In this document: one piece after another, positions 35,207 to 43,838 of the stretch
Layout: every line of letters starts with the position of its first letter
How positions within the stretch are numbered: the first letter of the stretch is position 1
Source of the DNA: Crossiella sp. S99.2
GTDB taxonomy: Bacteria; Actinomycetota; Actinomycetes; Mycobacteriales; Pseudonocardiaceae
Assembly: GCF_023094165.1 (NCBI RefSeq)
Contig: NZ_JALMDK010000002.1
Coordinates: 199,541 to 263,540, forward strand
Direction: 5' to 3'
DNA: 64,000 bases
Notes under the pieces: generated by a model
What the model saw: only the letters and a program-made list of their open reading frames with translations
Databases searched by the model: none
Told to the model about the DNA's origin: nothing
Program-made: the position numbers and the translations under genes

Positions 35207-36313
35207 TCATACGGTGGCGGGCACCTCGGCGAGACTGAGCGTCAGCTCATCGCGTTCACCAGGGCGGCTGCTGATCTGCATGATCCGGCGGTGCACGGTG
35301 CCCGCCGGAGTCCAGCGGTCTGGACGTGGGGTCAGGGCGACGTGGTCGCCGACGAGGTAACTGCCCGGTGCCGGTTCAAGGTCACCGCGGACAACGGCGG
35401 TGTCGGTGACCACCCCGGTCGCCAGCACTTCGGCGTAGGCGCGGGCGTGGGAGTCCAGAGTGGACTGGTGCTTGACGCTGCTGAAGTCGCCGACGACCAG
35501 GTCCAGCGGCGGCCAACCGGCTTCGACCAGGTCGGCCGTGTTGGCTCGGCCGATGACGCGGCCGCGTTCGACGCCGTCGCCGGGCACGCTCACGTGCGAG
35601 GCCATGCGCGCCCCGTCCTCGTCGAAACCCCAGTCCAGCAAGGCCGCGCCGTAGTCGAAGTGATGCTCGGTTGGTGCGCCAAGATGGGGTGTGCCAAGGC
35701 GGGCAACCCATTCGATCGCCGACCCGTCCGGCCGAAGCCGCGGGGCGAAGTGGATGTCGGGTCCATCCCGCAATGTGCTCAGTTGGCGCAGGCGCTGCCC
35801 GGCGCTGGCCAGCTCGTGACCGAAGTACCGGCGGAAGTGCGGTCCGGGGCTGGCCCGCGGCAGGACCAACGGCAGGTCGCCATCCGGCCGGTTGAGTGCG
35901 GCCCGCATGACTTCGACGGCGATGCCGTCCAGACTCAGGCCGTTGAGCACGACGTCGGCCTGCTCGTCGGTCGGCGACCACGGTCCGGTGCGGGCGAGGA
36001 TTCGCCGGTCGAACAGGGCAAGCAGCCCGGCCGCGCCGATCTCGATGGTGGCCGAGCCGATTGGGCGCCGACGGGTGATGACCGGCCCTGCCCACAGCAC
36101 GGCCGCGCCGCGCACCACGGCGAGGAAGGTCCGCCAGGGTGCGGTGACCCCGGCGAGGTTCACCGACTTGGGGACCGCAGTCAGTGGCACGGACAGCCGG
36201 GCGGACCCGGTGTCGGACAGGGTGTCGGTGAAGTCGACCACGCCGGGAAGTTCTTCGACGATTCGGCCGGTGCGGAGGTGCCCGACGAGCACGCGGTAGG
36301 GGGCAGGGCTCAG
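35207..36313 (-). CDS. Tail hub / minor tail protein (Gp37-like)
   Basis: 368 aa from CTG 36313, six bases after a GAGGGG run. The first canonical start, GTG 36292, has no ribosome binding site. The protein begins SPAPYRVLVGHLRTGRIVEELPG, as expected for siphovirus hub-type proteins, and ends in a segment matching ReqiPepy6 Gp37-like tail proteins (GDFSSVKHQSTLDSHARAY). It probably forms the tail-tip hub below the distal tail ring. Confidence 0.72.
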   Translation of the reverse strand: MSPAPYRVLVGHLRTGRIVEELPGVVDFTDTLSDTGSARLSVPLTAVPKSVNLAGVTAPWRTFLAVVRGAAVLWAGPVITRRRPIGSATIEIGAAGLLALFDRRILARTGPWSPTDEQADVVLNGLSLDGIAVEVMRAALNRPDGDLPLVLPRASPGPHFRRYFGHELASAGQRLRQLSTLRDGPDIHFAPRLRPDGSAIEWVARLGTPHLGAPTEHHFDYGAALLDWGFDEDGARMASHVSVPGDGVERGRVIGRANTADLVEAGWPPLDLVVGDFSSVKHQSTLDSHARAYAEVLATGVVTDTAVVRGDLEPAPGSYLVGDHVALTPRPDRWTPAGTVHRRIMQISSRPGERDELTLSLAEVPATV

Positions 36314-36355
36314 CGAACCCCCCTCGCGAGCAGGATGCGCCGATCGCTGAACCGT

Positions 36356-36592
36356 CTATGTCACAAGGGAAACGATGTGCGAGTCCTCGCCGGAGAACTC
36401 CACCCGGACATAGGGGAAGTTCCAGTGGGCGTATTCCTCCCAGAGCGCGTCTCCCAGTGGGCCGCCCGGCCAGGGGCAGGTGACGGTCGACATGAGTTTG
36501 CCTGGTGCGGACATGCGGACCTCGATCGAGGACCGGGGTGCCCACTTGAACTCCGGGACCACAACGATGACGCCCCCCTTGTGCACGCCCAT
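36356..36592 (-). CDS. Small tail-region protein, unknown
   Basis: 78 aa. ATG 36592 has GGAGGG about 11 bases upstream. Mixed alpha/beta composition with a Trp/Phe-rich end (EEYAHWNFPYVRVEFSGED). Lies between the two larger tail genes and read with them. Not recognised. Confidence 0.55.
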   Translation of the reverse strand: MGVHKGGVIVVVPEFKWAPRSSIEVRMSAPGKLMSTVTCPWPGGPLGDALWEEYAHWNFPYVRVEFSGEDSHIVSLVT

Positions 36593-36720
36593 GGTTTCCC
36601 ACCCTCCCCGTTGTCGACCCTGATCTCCCGGTATAGCGAATCGGCGCTCTGCCTGGCAGAGGCTGCACCGGTTCAGCCATCGCGTGGAGGAGGCATCGTC
36701 ACCCGCATGTCGGAGCGTTC

Positions 36721-37746
36721 CTACGCGGGTAGGCGGAGAACGGTCAGCGCACCGTTGACCGTCGCGGAGTTCCAGGTACCAGTGCCGAAGGCCCGGTTGC
36801 CGACAAGCAGGACGGCGCGGGAGCCGCTGATGATTGAGCTGGTGCGCATCTGGGTCTGTGCCCACATCCACCCATCGTTCGGACCGACGCCCACGGCGAT
36901 GACCGGGCCGGACATCGAGTCGAGCCTGATCGAGAGGTCTGCGCGGCACAGCGACGTTGTGAGTTCGGCGCTAGCCTGCACCAGCAGCCGGTACGGCCAG
37001 CCCGGGTCGGAGACGTTGACCCGCGCCAGCTCGGCCGCGCCGACCTGGTTGGCGACGCTGTTAATCGAGCTGTCCCAGGTGTCGACGCGGTTTCCGCCAC
37101 GCCAGCCGTTGCCGTCCCAGTGTTCGAGGTGGCCCGCCCGGTAGCGGCTGTCGCCGACTGTCGAGCCGAACTGGCTGATCGTGTCGCCAGGGAGCAACGT
37201 GCCGATGCTGCCCCGGGTCTTGGTGGAGCGTCGGCGGTCGGTGACCGCGGTGACCTGCGTGGCGTTGGGCAGGACGGTGACCGTGGCCAGAGGGATTGAG
37301 CCTGGCGGCAGGTCGGGGGCCTGCGGTGTGCCGGAGGGTCTGCCGGTGATCGGCTCGATGACGAACTCGGTGCGGGGGTCGCCGAGCCGGTCGTCGAGGA
37401 TGCGGGCGACCACGAGGTCAATCCTGGTGTTCGCGCCGTCGGCCGGATCGAGCGTGATCCTGCCGAGGGCGTCCAGTGTGCACAGGTATGGCCCTTGCCC
37501 GGGGCGGGAGATGACGCACTGGCCAGGCAGGACCCGGAGGGCCAGCGACGGCGTGGGCGAGTCAGGCAGCACTTGCAGATCGGTGATCAGGCCGCCGCTG
37601 TTGGTGCCGGGCAGCACGCCGTCCGCCCAGGTGAGGGTGGTCGAGTTGGTGGTGGCCAGCAGTCCGCCCAGGGCGTAGCGCGCGGCGCGGCTGTTCACCC
37701 GGTGCTGGGTCGCCCAGGCTCCCAGGCCGGTCAGGGACTGCGCCAC
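36721..37746 (-). CDS. Putative minor tail / tail fibre protein
   Basis: 341 aa; GTG 37746 has AAGGAG eight bases upstream. The N-terminal 190 residues resemble siphovirus minor tail proteins that set out baseplate structure (LRVLPGQCVISRPGQGPYLC, then IDLVVARILDDRLGD). The C-terminal half is beta-rich with Trp/Gly turns, suggesting a host-contact domain. Follows the Dit-like gene in transcription order. Confidence 0.68.
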   Translation of the reverse strand: MAQSLTGLGAWATQHRVNSRAARYALGGLLATTNSTTLTWADGVLPGTNSGGLITDLQVLPDSPTPSLALRVLPGQCVISRPGQGPYLCTLDALGRITLDPADGANTRIDLVVARILDDRLGDPRTEFVIEPITGRPSGTPQAPDLPPGSIPLATVTVLPNATQVTAVTDRRRSTKTRGSIGTLLPGDTISQFGSTVGDSRYRAGHLEHWDGNGWRGGNRVDTWDSSINSVANQVGAAELARVNVSDPGWPYRLLVQASAELTTSLCRADLSIRLDSMSGPVIAVGVGPNDGWMWAQTQMRTSSIISGSRAVLLVGNRAFGTGTWNSATVNGALTVLRLPA

Positions 37747-37774
37747 GGTCTCATCTCCTTGCGTATCAACGGGT

Positions 37775-38650
37775 TCAGTGCCACGCGTCGCGCCACTGGA
37801 CCGCGAGGCGGGCGGTTGTGTTCGGGGTCGCGCCGTGGGAGAGCGCGTAGTCGACGGTGGCCGGACCGTTCAGTCCGGCGGGAGGCACGATCAGCGCGTT
37901 CCAGTCGTGCACGATCGCGTTGTGGCGGCGGGATGTTGTAGTTCCGCCGAGGGTCACCGTGCGGTCCTGCACGTCGATTGCGATCCGCTCGCCGGTGCCG
38001 ATCGGTGCGGTGTAGACCAGGCGGGCTCCGGTGTCGTGGCGGCTGATCGTCACCGGTGGGGTCAGCGGTCCGTCCAGGACGAACCTGGGCGAGGTGGCTG
38101 CGGTACCGAACGTGCTCACCCGGGCGTGGCCGCTGCTGCCCGCCGGGCCGAAGTCCAGGCCGGTGGGCTCGAACTCCAGGCCGCCACCGGTCTCGAAGTC
38201 CAAGCCGCCGTTCTCGCCGTTGGCCAGACCGGTGTCAGCGCTCTGGAGCTGCGCGTCGTAGCGGCGGCCGTCGAGCGCACCGAGCTGAACGGAGAAGTCC
38301 AGTTCGTACCCGCCGGAGCGGATCGCGACCGTGGTTTCGGCGTCGCGCCGGACGGTCATCACCCGCTCGCCCAACTCGGTCGTGCAGCGCAACTCGTAGT
38401 CCTGGTCCAGCGCGCACAGCGCGGCGAGGCGGAGTTCGGCGCGGCGGCGCGCTTCCCAGGACGGGGCCGCGACCCACCCGGACAGGGTGATGACCCGGGC
38501 GGGTTCGGTGGCACCAACCGCCGGCGGGACGCGCCCGCGGGTCGAGCCCGACCAGCCAGTCTCGGTGGCCACGACGTAGGTGCACAAGTCCAGCGGGTCC
38601 GGGTTTCCGTTGAACTGCAAGCCATCCAGCATCCACCGAACCCGCAACAC
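37775..38650 (-). CDS. Distal tail (Dit-like) protein
   Basis: 291 aa directly after the tape measure stop. The N-terminal part (WMLDGLQFNGNP, later ITLSGWVAAPSWEARRRAE) fits the Dit ring fold that caps the tail tube. Residues around 150-175 contain a short imperfect repeat (GLDFETGG, GLEFEPTG, GLDFGPAG). GTG 38650; ATG 38632 is an alternative start. Confidence 0.72.
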   Translation of the reverse strand: MLRVRWMLDGLQFNGNPDPLDLCTYVVATETGWSGSTRGRVPPAVGATEPARVITLSGWVAAPSWEARRRAELRLAALCALDQDYELRCTTELGERVMTVRRDAETTVAIRSGGYELDFSVQLGALDGRRYDAQLQSADTGLANGENGGLDFETGGGLEFEPTGLDFGPAGSSGHARVSTFGTAATSPRFVLDGPLTPPVTISRHDTGARLVYTAPIGTGERIAIDVQDRTVTLGGTTTSRRHNAIVHDWNALIVPPAGLNGPATVDYALSHGATPNTTARLAVQWRDAWH

Positions 38651-40975
38651 CTACAGCAACCGCCCTTCCATCTCCCACTGCCGGGCGACCTGGGCGGCGA
38701 TGGACTCGGGGCTCTGGTGCGGCTGCGGGTAGACGTTGATCGTGACCCGGTGGGCGCCGGTCAGGCCGGCCGCGGGCTCCGCGGTGCGGGCCGTGCCCGC
38801 GAAGCCGGGCAGGGACGCGGTCAGCCCGGAGAGGTAGTCGCGTACCTGCGACTCGCCGGACTCCAGGCCGGTCAGGAACGAGCGCATGACGAGTCTGCCG
38901 TTGTCCACCAGCAGGGTCCGGTCCCGGCTCGGGGGACCCTTCCACTCTGGGAGGAGCCCGGTCAGCCGTTCCAGCAGGGCGCGAACCCCCGGGAACATCA
39001 GCTCGATCCCGCGCATGAACCCGCGCACGATCGCCCGACCGGCGTCGACCAGGAAGTTCCCTGCGTTCGAGAAGATGTTGACGATCCCTTGCTGCGTCTG
39101 GAGAAAGCTGTCGGCGACGTCGTCCAGCGCATTGCCTGTCGCGAAGCTCATGTCAAGGACGTCGTCCTTGACCGTGTCCACCGTGATGCCGACGGCCTTG
39201 CTGAACCGCTCCCAAACTTCGATCGCGCCGTCCACGATGTCGGCCACCAAGTCGAGGGCAGCGCCAGCGAAACGCAGGGCGACGGACAACACGTCCAGGG
39301 CGATGCTCAGCGGTGACGTCCCGGACAGGAGTCCTAGAAACATGGAGATGAGATCGGTGATCGGGTCGATCATCTTCTCGGCTGAGTCGAGGACGTCGAG
39401 CATGTCATCGATCAGCGGGTCCCAGTCGACGTTGGCGATGGCCTCGGCCAGGCCCTTGAGCAGTTGCCCAGCCAGTTCGCCGAGTCTGGGCAGCAGCGGC
39501 GAGACAGCGGAAAGAACGGTGGAGAACGCCTGACCGAGCGGGCCTGCCGCGACGGCCAGCCCGGCTAGCCCATCGCCCAGGGCGATCAGGAATTCGTGCA
39601 GCCCGCCGCCCTGTAGCAGGGCCTCGGCGAACTGCCGGATCGCTGGTGCGACCACGGTTCCAACGATCTGGGCGACTTCCAGTAGCAGCGGAAGGAGCAG
39701 TTGGGCCAGGGTGAAGACGGTGGAGAACATCTCGCTCAAGGCGTTCTGACCCTCGGCCGACCGGAGAAACCCGGCCACGGCCGCGGTGATCTGGTTGATC
39801 ACCTGGAGCAGGCCGCCGCCGGTGGCCTGGCCTGCTCTGAGTACCGCGCTGACGGCGTCGATCAGGTTGCCGATGATCTGGCCCAGGGTGCGCAAGGTGT
39901 TCAGGCCGGTACTGATCCACTCGTGCAGTCGGCCGGACTCGCGGGCCTTGGCGATGAACTCGCCGAACCGCTTGGCCGCCTCGGCCGCGCCGCTGGCCAG
40001 CTCAGGCAGGAAGTCTGAGGCGACCGCGGCGACATCCCGCAAACCAGCGAGCAGCGGTTCAATCCCTGTTGCCAGAAGACGAATCGAGGTTCGGCTGTTG
40101 TCGAAGATCCGCTCAACGTCGCGGACAGTCTGTGCCCGCAACGCGAAGGCGGTGAAGGCAAACGCGCCGTCGTTCAGCGCATCGGCGACGCCCGCGAGCT
40201 GGGTCCTCAGCAGCGGCAGGTAGGTCCCGCCCACGGCACGGATCTGTTCACCCACGCCGAAAAACAGCTTCTCCTGCACGTCCATGCGCAGCTCGCGCCA
40301 CGCGGGAGCCAGCTCCCGCACGGCGACGGCCGCCGCGCGTGCCGCGGGCGAGAGCTTGCCGATCGCCTCGGCGAACTTCGCCGGGTCGCCCACGGCCTTG
40401 AGCGCCTCGCCGAATCCCTGTGCTCCCAACGACATCGCGGTGAAGGCGGCGGCTCCAGCCAGTAGCACGGCGGGCAGGATCGCGACAGAGCCGCTGGCGG
40501 TGGACATCGCACCCAGCACTGCGACGATCGAGCCACCGGCGGCGGCCGCGGCCGCCGCGCCGATGGAGAACTTGGCCAGGTTGGTCGTGGCGGCCAGGCC
40601 GAACTTGGTCAGGTCGCCGGTTGCCCGCACGAGGCTGGTTCGAAGCTGGTCGAGGCGGCTTCGGTCGATCCGGACCGGGATGTCGATCGGCCGTGCCTGC
40701 CGCTCAAGCTGTTGGCGCAACAGGGCAAACTCGACGCGAACGCGGTCGGTGTCGAGCTGTGCGGCGAGTTCAACCTCGGATGTGCGTTCGATCTGCTCGG
40801 AGAGCCGCCGGGCGTCGGCGGCAACGTCGGAGACGTCCAGGTGCACCGGGATGACGAGCCGGAGCGTCCGCTCGATCCTGTCCATGGCGGTCCGGGTTTC
40901 TGCCAGGACGCGCGAGGTGTCTGGCAGAACCCGGACGGAGACGCGGGAAACTTCCTTGCCACCAGGGGAGGTCAG
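38651..40975 (-). CDS. Tape measure protein
   Basis: 774 aa from CTG 40975, six bases after GGAGG. The first canonical start (ATG 40885) would cut off GGKEVSRVSVRVLPDTS, which is typical of actinophage tape measures. Long alpha-helical protein with several hydrophobic segments (around residues 120-180 and 400-440); its length sets tail length, and its hydrophobic parts help DNA delivery. The C-terminus has LLPEWKGPPSRDRTLL, common in phage tail proteins. Largest gene of the module. Confidence 0.9.
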   Translation of the reverse strand: MTSPGGKEVSRVSVRVLPDTSRVLAETRTAMDRIERTLRLVIPVHLDVSDVAADARRLSEQIERTSEVELAAQLDTDRVRVEFALLRQQLERQARPIDIPVRIDRSRLDQLRTSLVRATGDLTKFGLAATTNLAKFSIGAAAAAAAGGSIVAVLGAMSTASGSVAILPAVLLAGAAAFTAMSLGAQGFGEALKAVGDPAKFAEAIGKLSPAARAAAVAVRELAPAWRELRMDVQEKLFFGVGEQIRAVGGTYLPLLRTQLAGVADALNDGAFAFTAFALRAQTVRDVERIFDNSRTSIRLLATGIEPLLAGLRDVAAVASDFLPELASGAAEAAKRFGEFIAKARESGRLHEWISTGLNTLRTLGQIIGNLIDAVSAVLRAGQATGGGLLQVINQITAAVAGFLRSAEGQNALSEMFSTVFTLAQLLLPLLLEVAQIVGTVVAPAIRQFAEALLQGGGLHEFLIALGDGLAGLAVAAGPLGQAFSTVLSAVSPLLPRLGELAGQLLKGLAEAIANVDWDPLIDDMLDVLDSAEKMIDPITDLISMFLGLLSGTSPLSIALDVLSVALRFAGAALDLVADIVDGAIEVWERFSKAVGITVDTVKDDVLDMSFATGNALDDVADSFLQTQQGIVNIFSNAGNFLVDAGRAIVRGFMRGIELMFPGVRALLERLTGLLPEWKGPPSRDRTLLVDNGRLVMRSFLTGLESGESQVRDYLSGLTASLPGFAGTARTAEPAAGLTGAHRVTINVYPQPHQSPESIAAQVARQWEMEGRLL

Positions 40976-40998
40976 CGTTCACCTCCGCCCGGTCGTGC

Positions 40999-41690
40999 CT
41001 ACGGCAGGGCCTGGTCGACCGAGGCCGCGGTTCGGGCGCCCGCAGGCCGGTCCGGGTGTGGCGCAGGCCGGCCGGAGAGGGCCGACCAGATGCCCGCAAG
41101 CAGGTGACGATCCAGGGTCCAGCCGCGCAGGTGCGCCCCGCCGGAGAACGCGGCCGTGGTGGCCGAGCCGTGCGGTAGATGCTCGACGAGCACGAGGACC
41201 CGGCGCGGCGTGAGCCCAGACCCAGCCCGCCACAGGTCGCGCAAGTCGACCCGGTAGTAGAACTGGAGATCGGACTCGACCGCCGCGCCGTGCCGCTCGA
41301 TCAGCTCGGCGAGCGCCCGGCTTCCCCCAGGCCGTCCACCATCACCGTGAACAGCGCGAGCAGGCTCTCGTCGGTGGCGGTTAGTGCCCAGGACCGGAAC
41401 ATGTTTTCGTCGACGGCCGCCACGGCGAGTAGGTCCTCGATGTCGGCCATCAGGGCGTACCCGTCGGCGGCTTGGCCGAGCACCTCGGCCTGGTCTGCGG
41501 TTGTAGGTGGGGTGCTGAGCTTGTCCAGGTGCGGCCGAATCGAGGTGAACCGCCGGATCACTTCGGCGCGGTCGCGGCGAGGCAAGCCCAGCCACGGCCG
41601 CAGCTCCGGAGTGTCCTGGGGCAGGGCCTGCGCGGTCGCGCCCTGGGCTTCGGTGTTCAGGCGTTCGATGATGTCAGGCTGGTCAGCCAT
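40999..41690 (-). CDS. Tail assembly chaperone, frameshift (GT) form
   Basis: About 230 aa, made by a -1 frameshift from the gene starting at ATG 41690. After the slip near 41322-41328 the reading continues GGSRALAELIERHGAA to the stop at 40999. The T part has an Arg/Trp-rich segment (YRVDLRDLWRAGSG) as in other long-form chaperones. The long form recruits the tape measure during tail-tube assembly. The downstream frame has no independent ribosome binding site or start, which supports frameshifting. Confidence 0.82.
41301..41690 (-). CDS. Tail assembly chaperone, short (G) form
   Basis: 129 aa. ATG 41690 has GGGAGA upstream. Alpha-helical, acidic (DIEDLLAVAAVDENMF). Lies between major tail protein and tape measure, the fixed position of the G gene in long-tailed phages. 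It ends at a TGA 19 bases past the slippery site, so normal translation gives this short product. Confidence 0.85.
   Translation of the reverse strand: MADQPDIIERLNTEAQGATAQALPQDTPELRPWLGLPRRDRAEVIRRFTSIRPHLDKLSTPPTTADQAEVLGQAADGYALMADIEDLLAVAAVDENMFRSWALTATDESLLALFTVMVDGLGEAGRSPS
41322..41328 (-). promoter_or_regulatory. Slippery site for -1 frameshifting
   Basis: GGGGGAA on the minus strand, read CTG GGG GAA in the zero frame. A one-base backward slip re-pairs GGG with GGG and places the ribosome in the overlapping open frame that continues to 40999. The frame offset is exactly -1. Confidence 0.72.
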
Positions 41691-41734
41691 CGGTTCTCCC
41701 GGATCGGTTGTCTGCCAACGAGATTGGTGCGCGG

Positions 41735-42319
41735 CTAGTCGCCGGTGGGGCGAGGGCCGTTCGCGGTGGCACCCGCGGGTCGTTCTGCAGGAGGTGTGAT
41801 CTCGCCGAGGTGGTCCTGTCCGTCCAAGCCGAGAATCGTTGCCGAGACAGGGAGTGCGGCCAGCTTCTCGACGTCGAACTCCTCGGCGTCGGCCGCGATG
41901 ATCTCGGTCCGGTCGTAGTGCCGGTAGTGCTCGCGGCGACCGTCGACGATCCGCACGAACAGTGCGGCGCTGGTCGGCACCGGGGTCTTCGGCGGACGAA
42001 CCCGGCCTTCGGCGGTGACGGCGGAGTTGCTCCCGTAGTACAGCTTCAGACTGGGCGGGTCGTATTGGAGCAGGGAGAACGCGACCGACCAGGTGACCGG
42101 CGAGATGCTGGTGCGCATCGCCGGGTCCTGCCATGAACCCTGGGTCGTGACCTCGCCGCCGGTCCTGTTGGTCTGCAACGGGTTCTCGCGGCTGGTGTGC
42201 CCGACCTGCACCCAGGGTGCGGCAGGGGCCGCGGGATTGGCGGGGTAGGGGGTGCCGGGCGGAGCGGTGTACAACTCGCCGACGCCAGGGACGAACGTCT
42301 GTGTGGCGTCGCGCGCCAT
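41735..42319 (-). CDS. Major tail tube protein
   Basis: 194 aa. ATG 42319 (GGAGA upstream). Beta-rich with the layout of actinophage tail tube proteins (VGELYTAPPGTPYP, then VGHTSRENPLQTNRTGGEVTTQGSW). Position directly before the chaperone gene supports the call. It would polymerise around the tape measure. Confidence 0.8.
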   Translation of the reverse strand: MARDATQTFVPGVGELYTAPPGTPYPANPAAPAAPWVQVGHTSRENPLQTNRTGGEVTTQGSWQDPAMRTSISPVTWSVAFSLLQYDPPSLKLYYGSNSAVTAEGRVRPPKTPVPTSAALFVRIVDGRREHYRHYDRTEIIAADAEEFDVEKLAALPVSATILGLDGQDHLGEITPPAERPAGATANGPRPTGD

Positions 42320-42332
42320 GAGGGTCTCCAGG

Positions 42333-42764
42333 TCAAATCGGGGGGCGGATCAACAGGGCGTAGGTGGCGTGCACTCGGTGCAGCCGACCGGCCTGTCCCG
42401 CGCTGCGCAGCTCTGCCGGTGCGGACAACTCGCGGTACCCGGCCAGGTGGCCGTGTGCGGTGACGCGCTGCTGGGCGTGGGCGAGGTAGAGCGCGGTGCG
42501 GCAGAGCCGTCCCAGCTCGACGGCGTCGGCGCGGCTGGCGGCCCAGCAGTCCACGACCACCGTGGCCTCGTCGAGCAGCTCGGGGTGGGGTGCCGCGCCG
42601 CCGATGCGCCGGGCCGCGACGAACCGCCGGAGCCGGTCGGCCAGGTCGGCGGGCAGCAGCGGAGCAACATCGGCGGCGGGCAGCTCGGGGAGCGCGGCGC
42701 GCAGCACGGCCAGGACGAGCTGGTCGGCATCGGGCAGGAACGGCGTAACCCGCTCCGCGGTCAC
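42333..42764 (-). CDS. Tail terminator / completion protein
   Basis: 143 aa from GTG 42764, overlapping the previous stop by 4 bp (GTGA). Helical N-terminus, then an alpha/beta part (ATVVVDCWAASRADAVELGRL) consistent with tail-terminator folds. Just upstream of the major tail gene. Assigned by position and general fold only. Confidence 0.6.
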   Translation of the reverse strand: MTAERVTPFLPDADQLVLAVLRAALPELPAADVAPLLPADLADRLRRFVAARRIGGAAPHPELLDEATVVVDCWAASRADAVELGRLCRTALYLAHAQQRVTAHGHLAGYRELSAPAELRSAGQAGRLHRVHATYALLIRPPI

Positions 42765-43042
42765 AGGCCGGCGGTCCGGGTCATGATGTGCAGGCCCTGC
42801 ACCGGGTAGCCCGCACGGTCGGCGTGGCCGTACTCGATAGACAGGGCGGCCGGGTCGACCAGGCTGACTACGGAGTCGGTCCGCCCCCTGGTGATCTCGA
42901 TGCTCGCGCGGCCGCTCTCGGTGTGCTCGTTGAGCAGCGCGTTCGCGCGGGCGGCGATGTCGTCGGCGACCTCGGCCACCGCCTCGACCACGCCCGGCAG
43001 GTGAGCCATGGTGTCGGCGATGTTGCGGTAGACCCGAGCCAT
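42761..43042 (-). CDS. Head-tail joining protein (DUF5403 / HK97 gp10-like)
   Basis: 93 aa from ATG 43042; the longer open frame overlaps the previous gene. Starts MARVYRNIADTMAHLPGV, then a helical part with VADDIAARANALL and a beta end, as in small gp10-like proteins that join head and tail. The start overlaps the preceding stop (TGATG). Confidence 0.68.
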   Translation of the reverse strand: MARVYRNIADTMAHLPGVVEAVAEVADDIAARANALLNEHTESGRASIEITRGRTDSVVSLVDPAALSIEYGHADRAGYPVQGLHIMTRTAGL

Positions 43043-43377
43043 CAGGTACCCCCTGCCTGGATCAGCGCCGAGACGTGCGCGAGGTGGTCGGGCGCGTGCC
43101 ACGTGGCCGGTTCGCCGACGACGTCGTAGCTCCGGCCGCGCCAGTCCACCCGCGCCCACGGGCCGACCGGCGCCGCGCGGGCGATCAGTCGGTATCGGGC
43201 CGTGGCGACCTGGCCGAGGTCCGCGGATTCAGCAGAGGCGACCGGGTGCAGGTGGACATCGGTGACCGTGACCGGGCGGGTCAGGTCGGGGACGCGGACC
43301 GCTTGGCCGTACTCGTCGACGACCTCGACCGCTGGATACACCGTGACCGTCTCCGGGCCGGAGTCGAGCACGCTCAA
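43042..43377 (-). CDS. Head-closure / head-tail adaptor protein
   Basis: 111 aa from TTG 43377, which overlaps the preceding stop as TTGA and has GGGAGG seven bases upstream; an in-frame GTG at 43392 is buried in the neighbour. Beta-rich (TVTVYPAVEVVDEYGQAVRV, then DWRGRSYDVVGEPATW), like SPP1 gp16-type stopper proteins. Position in the connector block agrees. Confidence 0.66.
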   Translation of the reverse strand: MSVLDSGPETVTVYPAVEVVDEYGQAVRVPDLTRPVTVTDVHLHPVASAESADLGQVATARYRLIARAAPVGPWARVDWRGRSYDVVGEPATWHAPDHLAHVSALIQAGGT

Positions 43378-43838
43378 TCGGTCACCTCCCACCAGGGCAT
43401 CGGCTCGGCTGGCCTCCCGTCCGGGGAGATCACCGGAACGACCGTGTGCGGCGGGCTGTGGTAGATCCCGCCGTAGGGCGTCCTGGTGGAACGCAGGCCG
43501 GAGCGGCCAGCGATCTTGCGGAGCACGGCGAGTTCGTCGGTGGTGAGGTAGACCCCGGTGACCGCGGCCTCGCCAAGCCGGTAGCTGTAGTCACCGGCCG
43601 TTTCGGCGCTGAAACCGTTGGGGTTGTTGACTTCCCTTCCTGCGGCCTTGCAGACGATGGTGACCACTGCGGGCGGGATCGGAGCCAGCTTGGCCGGAGG
43701 AACCTCGGCGCGCACCAGGTTCGAGGCGTCGACGAGTGCGGATGCGGCGCGCACCTCATCGGGGGTGCCGATGATCGCGCGCCGCATCCGGCCTTGTAAC
43801 TCCGCCAGGCTCGCCAGCGGCGGGGCGGGCGTGCTCAG
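43374..43838 (-). CDS. Head-tail connector protein (gp15/gp6-like)
   Basis: 154 aa from CTG 43838, which overlaps the capsid stop as CTGA. The first canonical start, ATG 43787, omits STPAPPLASLAELQGR and leaves a 37-bp gap. Helical N-terminus (DEVRAASALVDASNLVRAEVP) and a C-terminal part with an Arg/Gly/Tyr-rich loop, consistent with adaptor proteins that bind the portal. Confidence 0.68.
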   Translation of the reverse strand: MSTPAPPLASLAELQGRMRRAIIGTPDEVRAASALVDASNLVRAEVPPAKLAPIPPAVVTIVCKAAGREVNNPNGFSAETAGDYSYRLGEAAVTGVYLTTDELAVLRKIAGRSGLRSTRTPYGGIYHSPPHTVVPVISPDGRPAEPMPWWEVTD

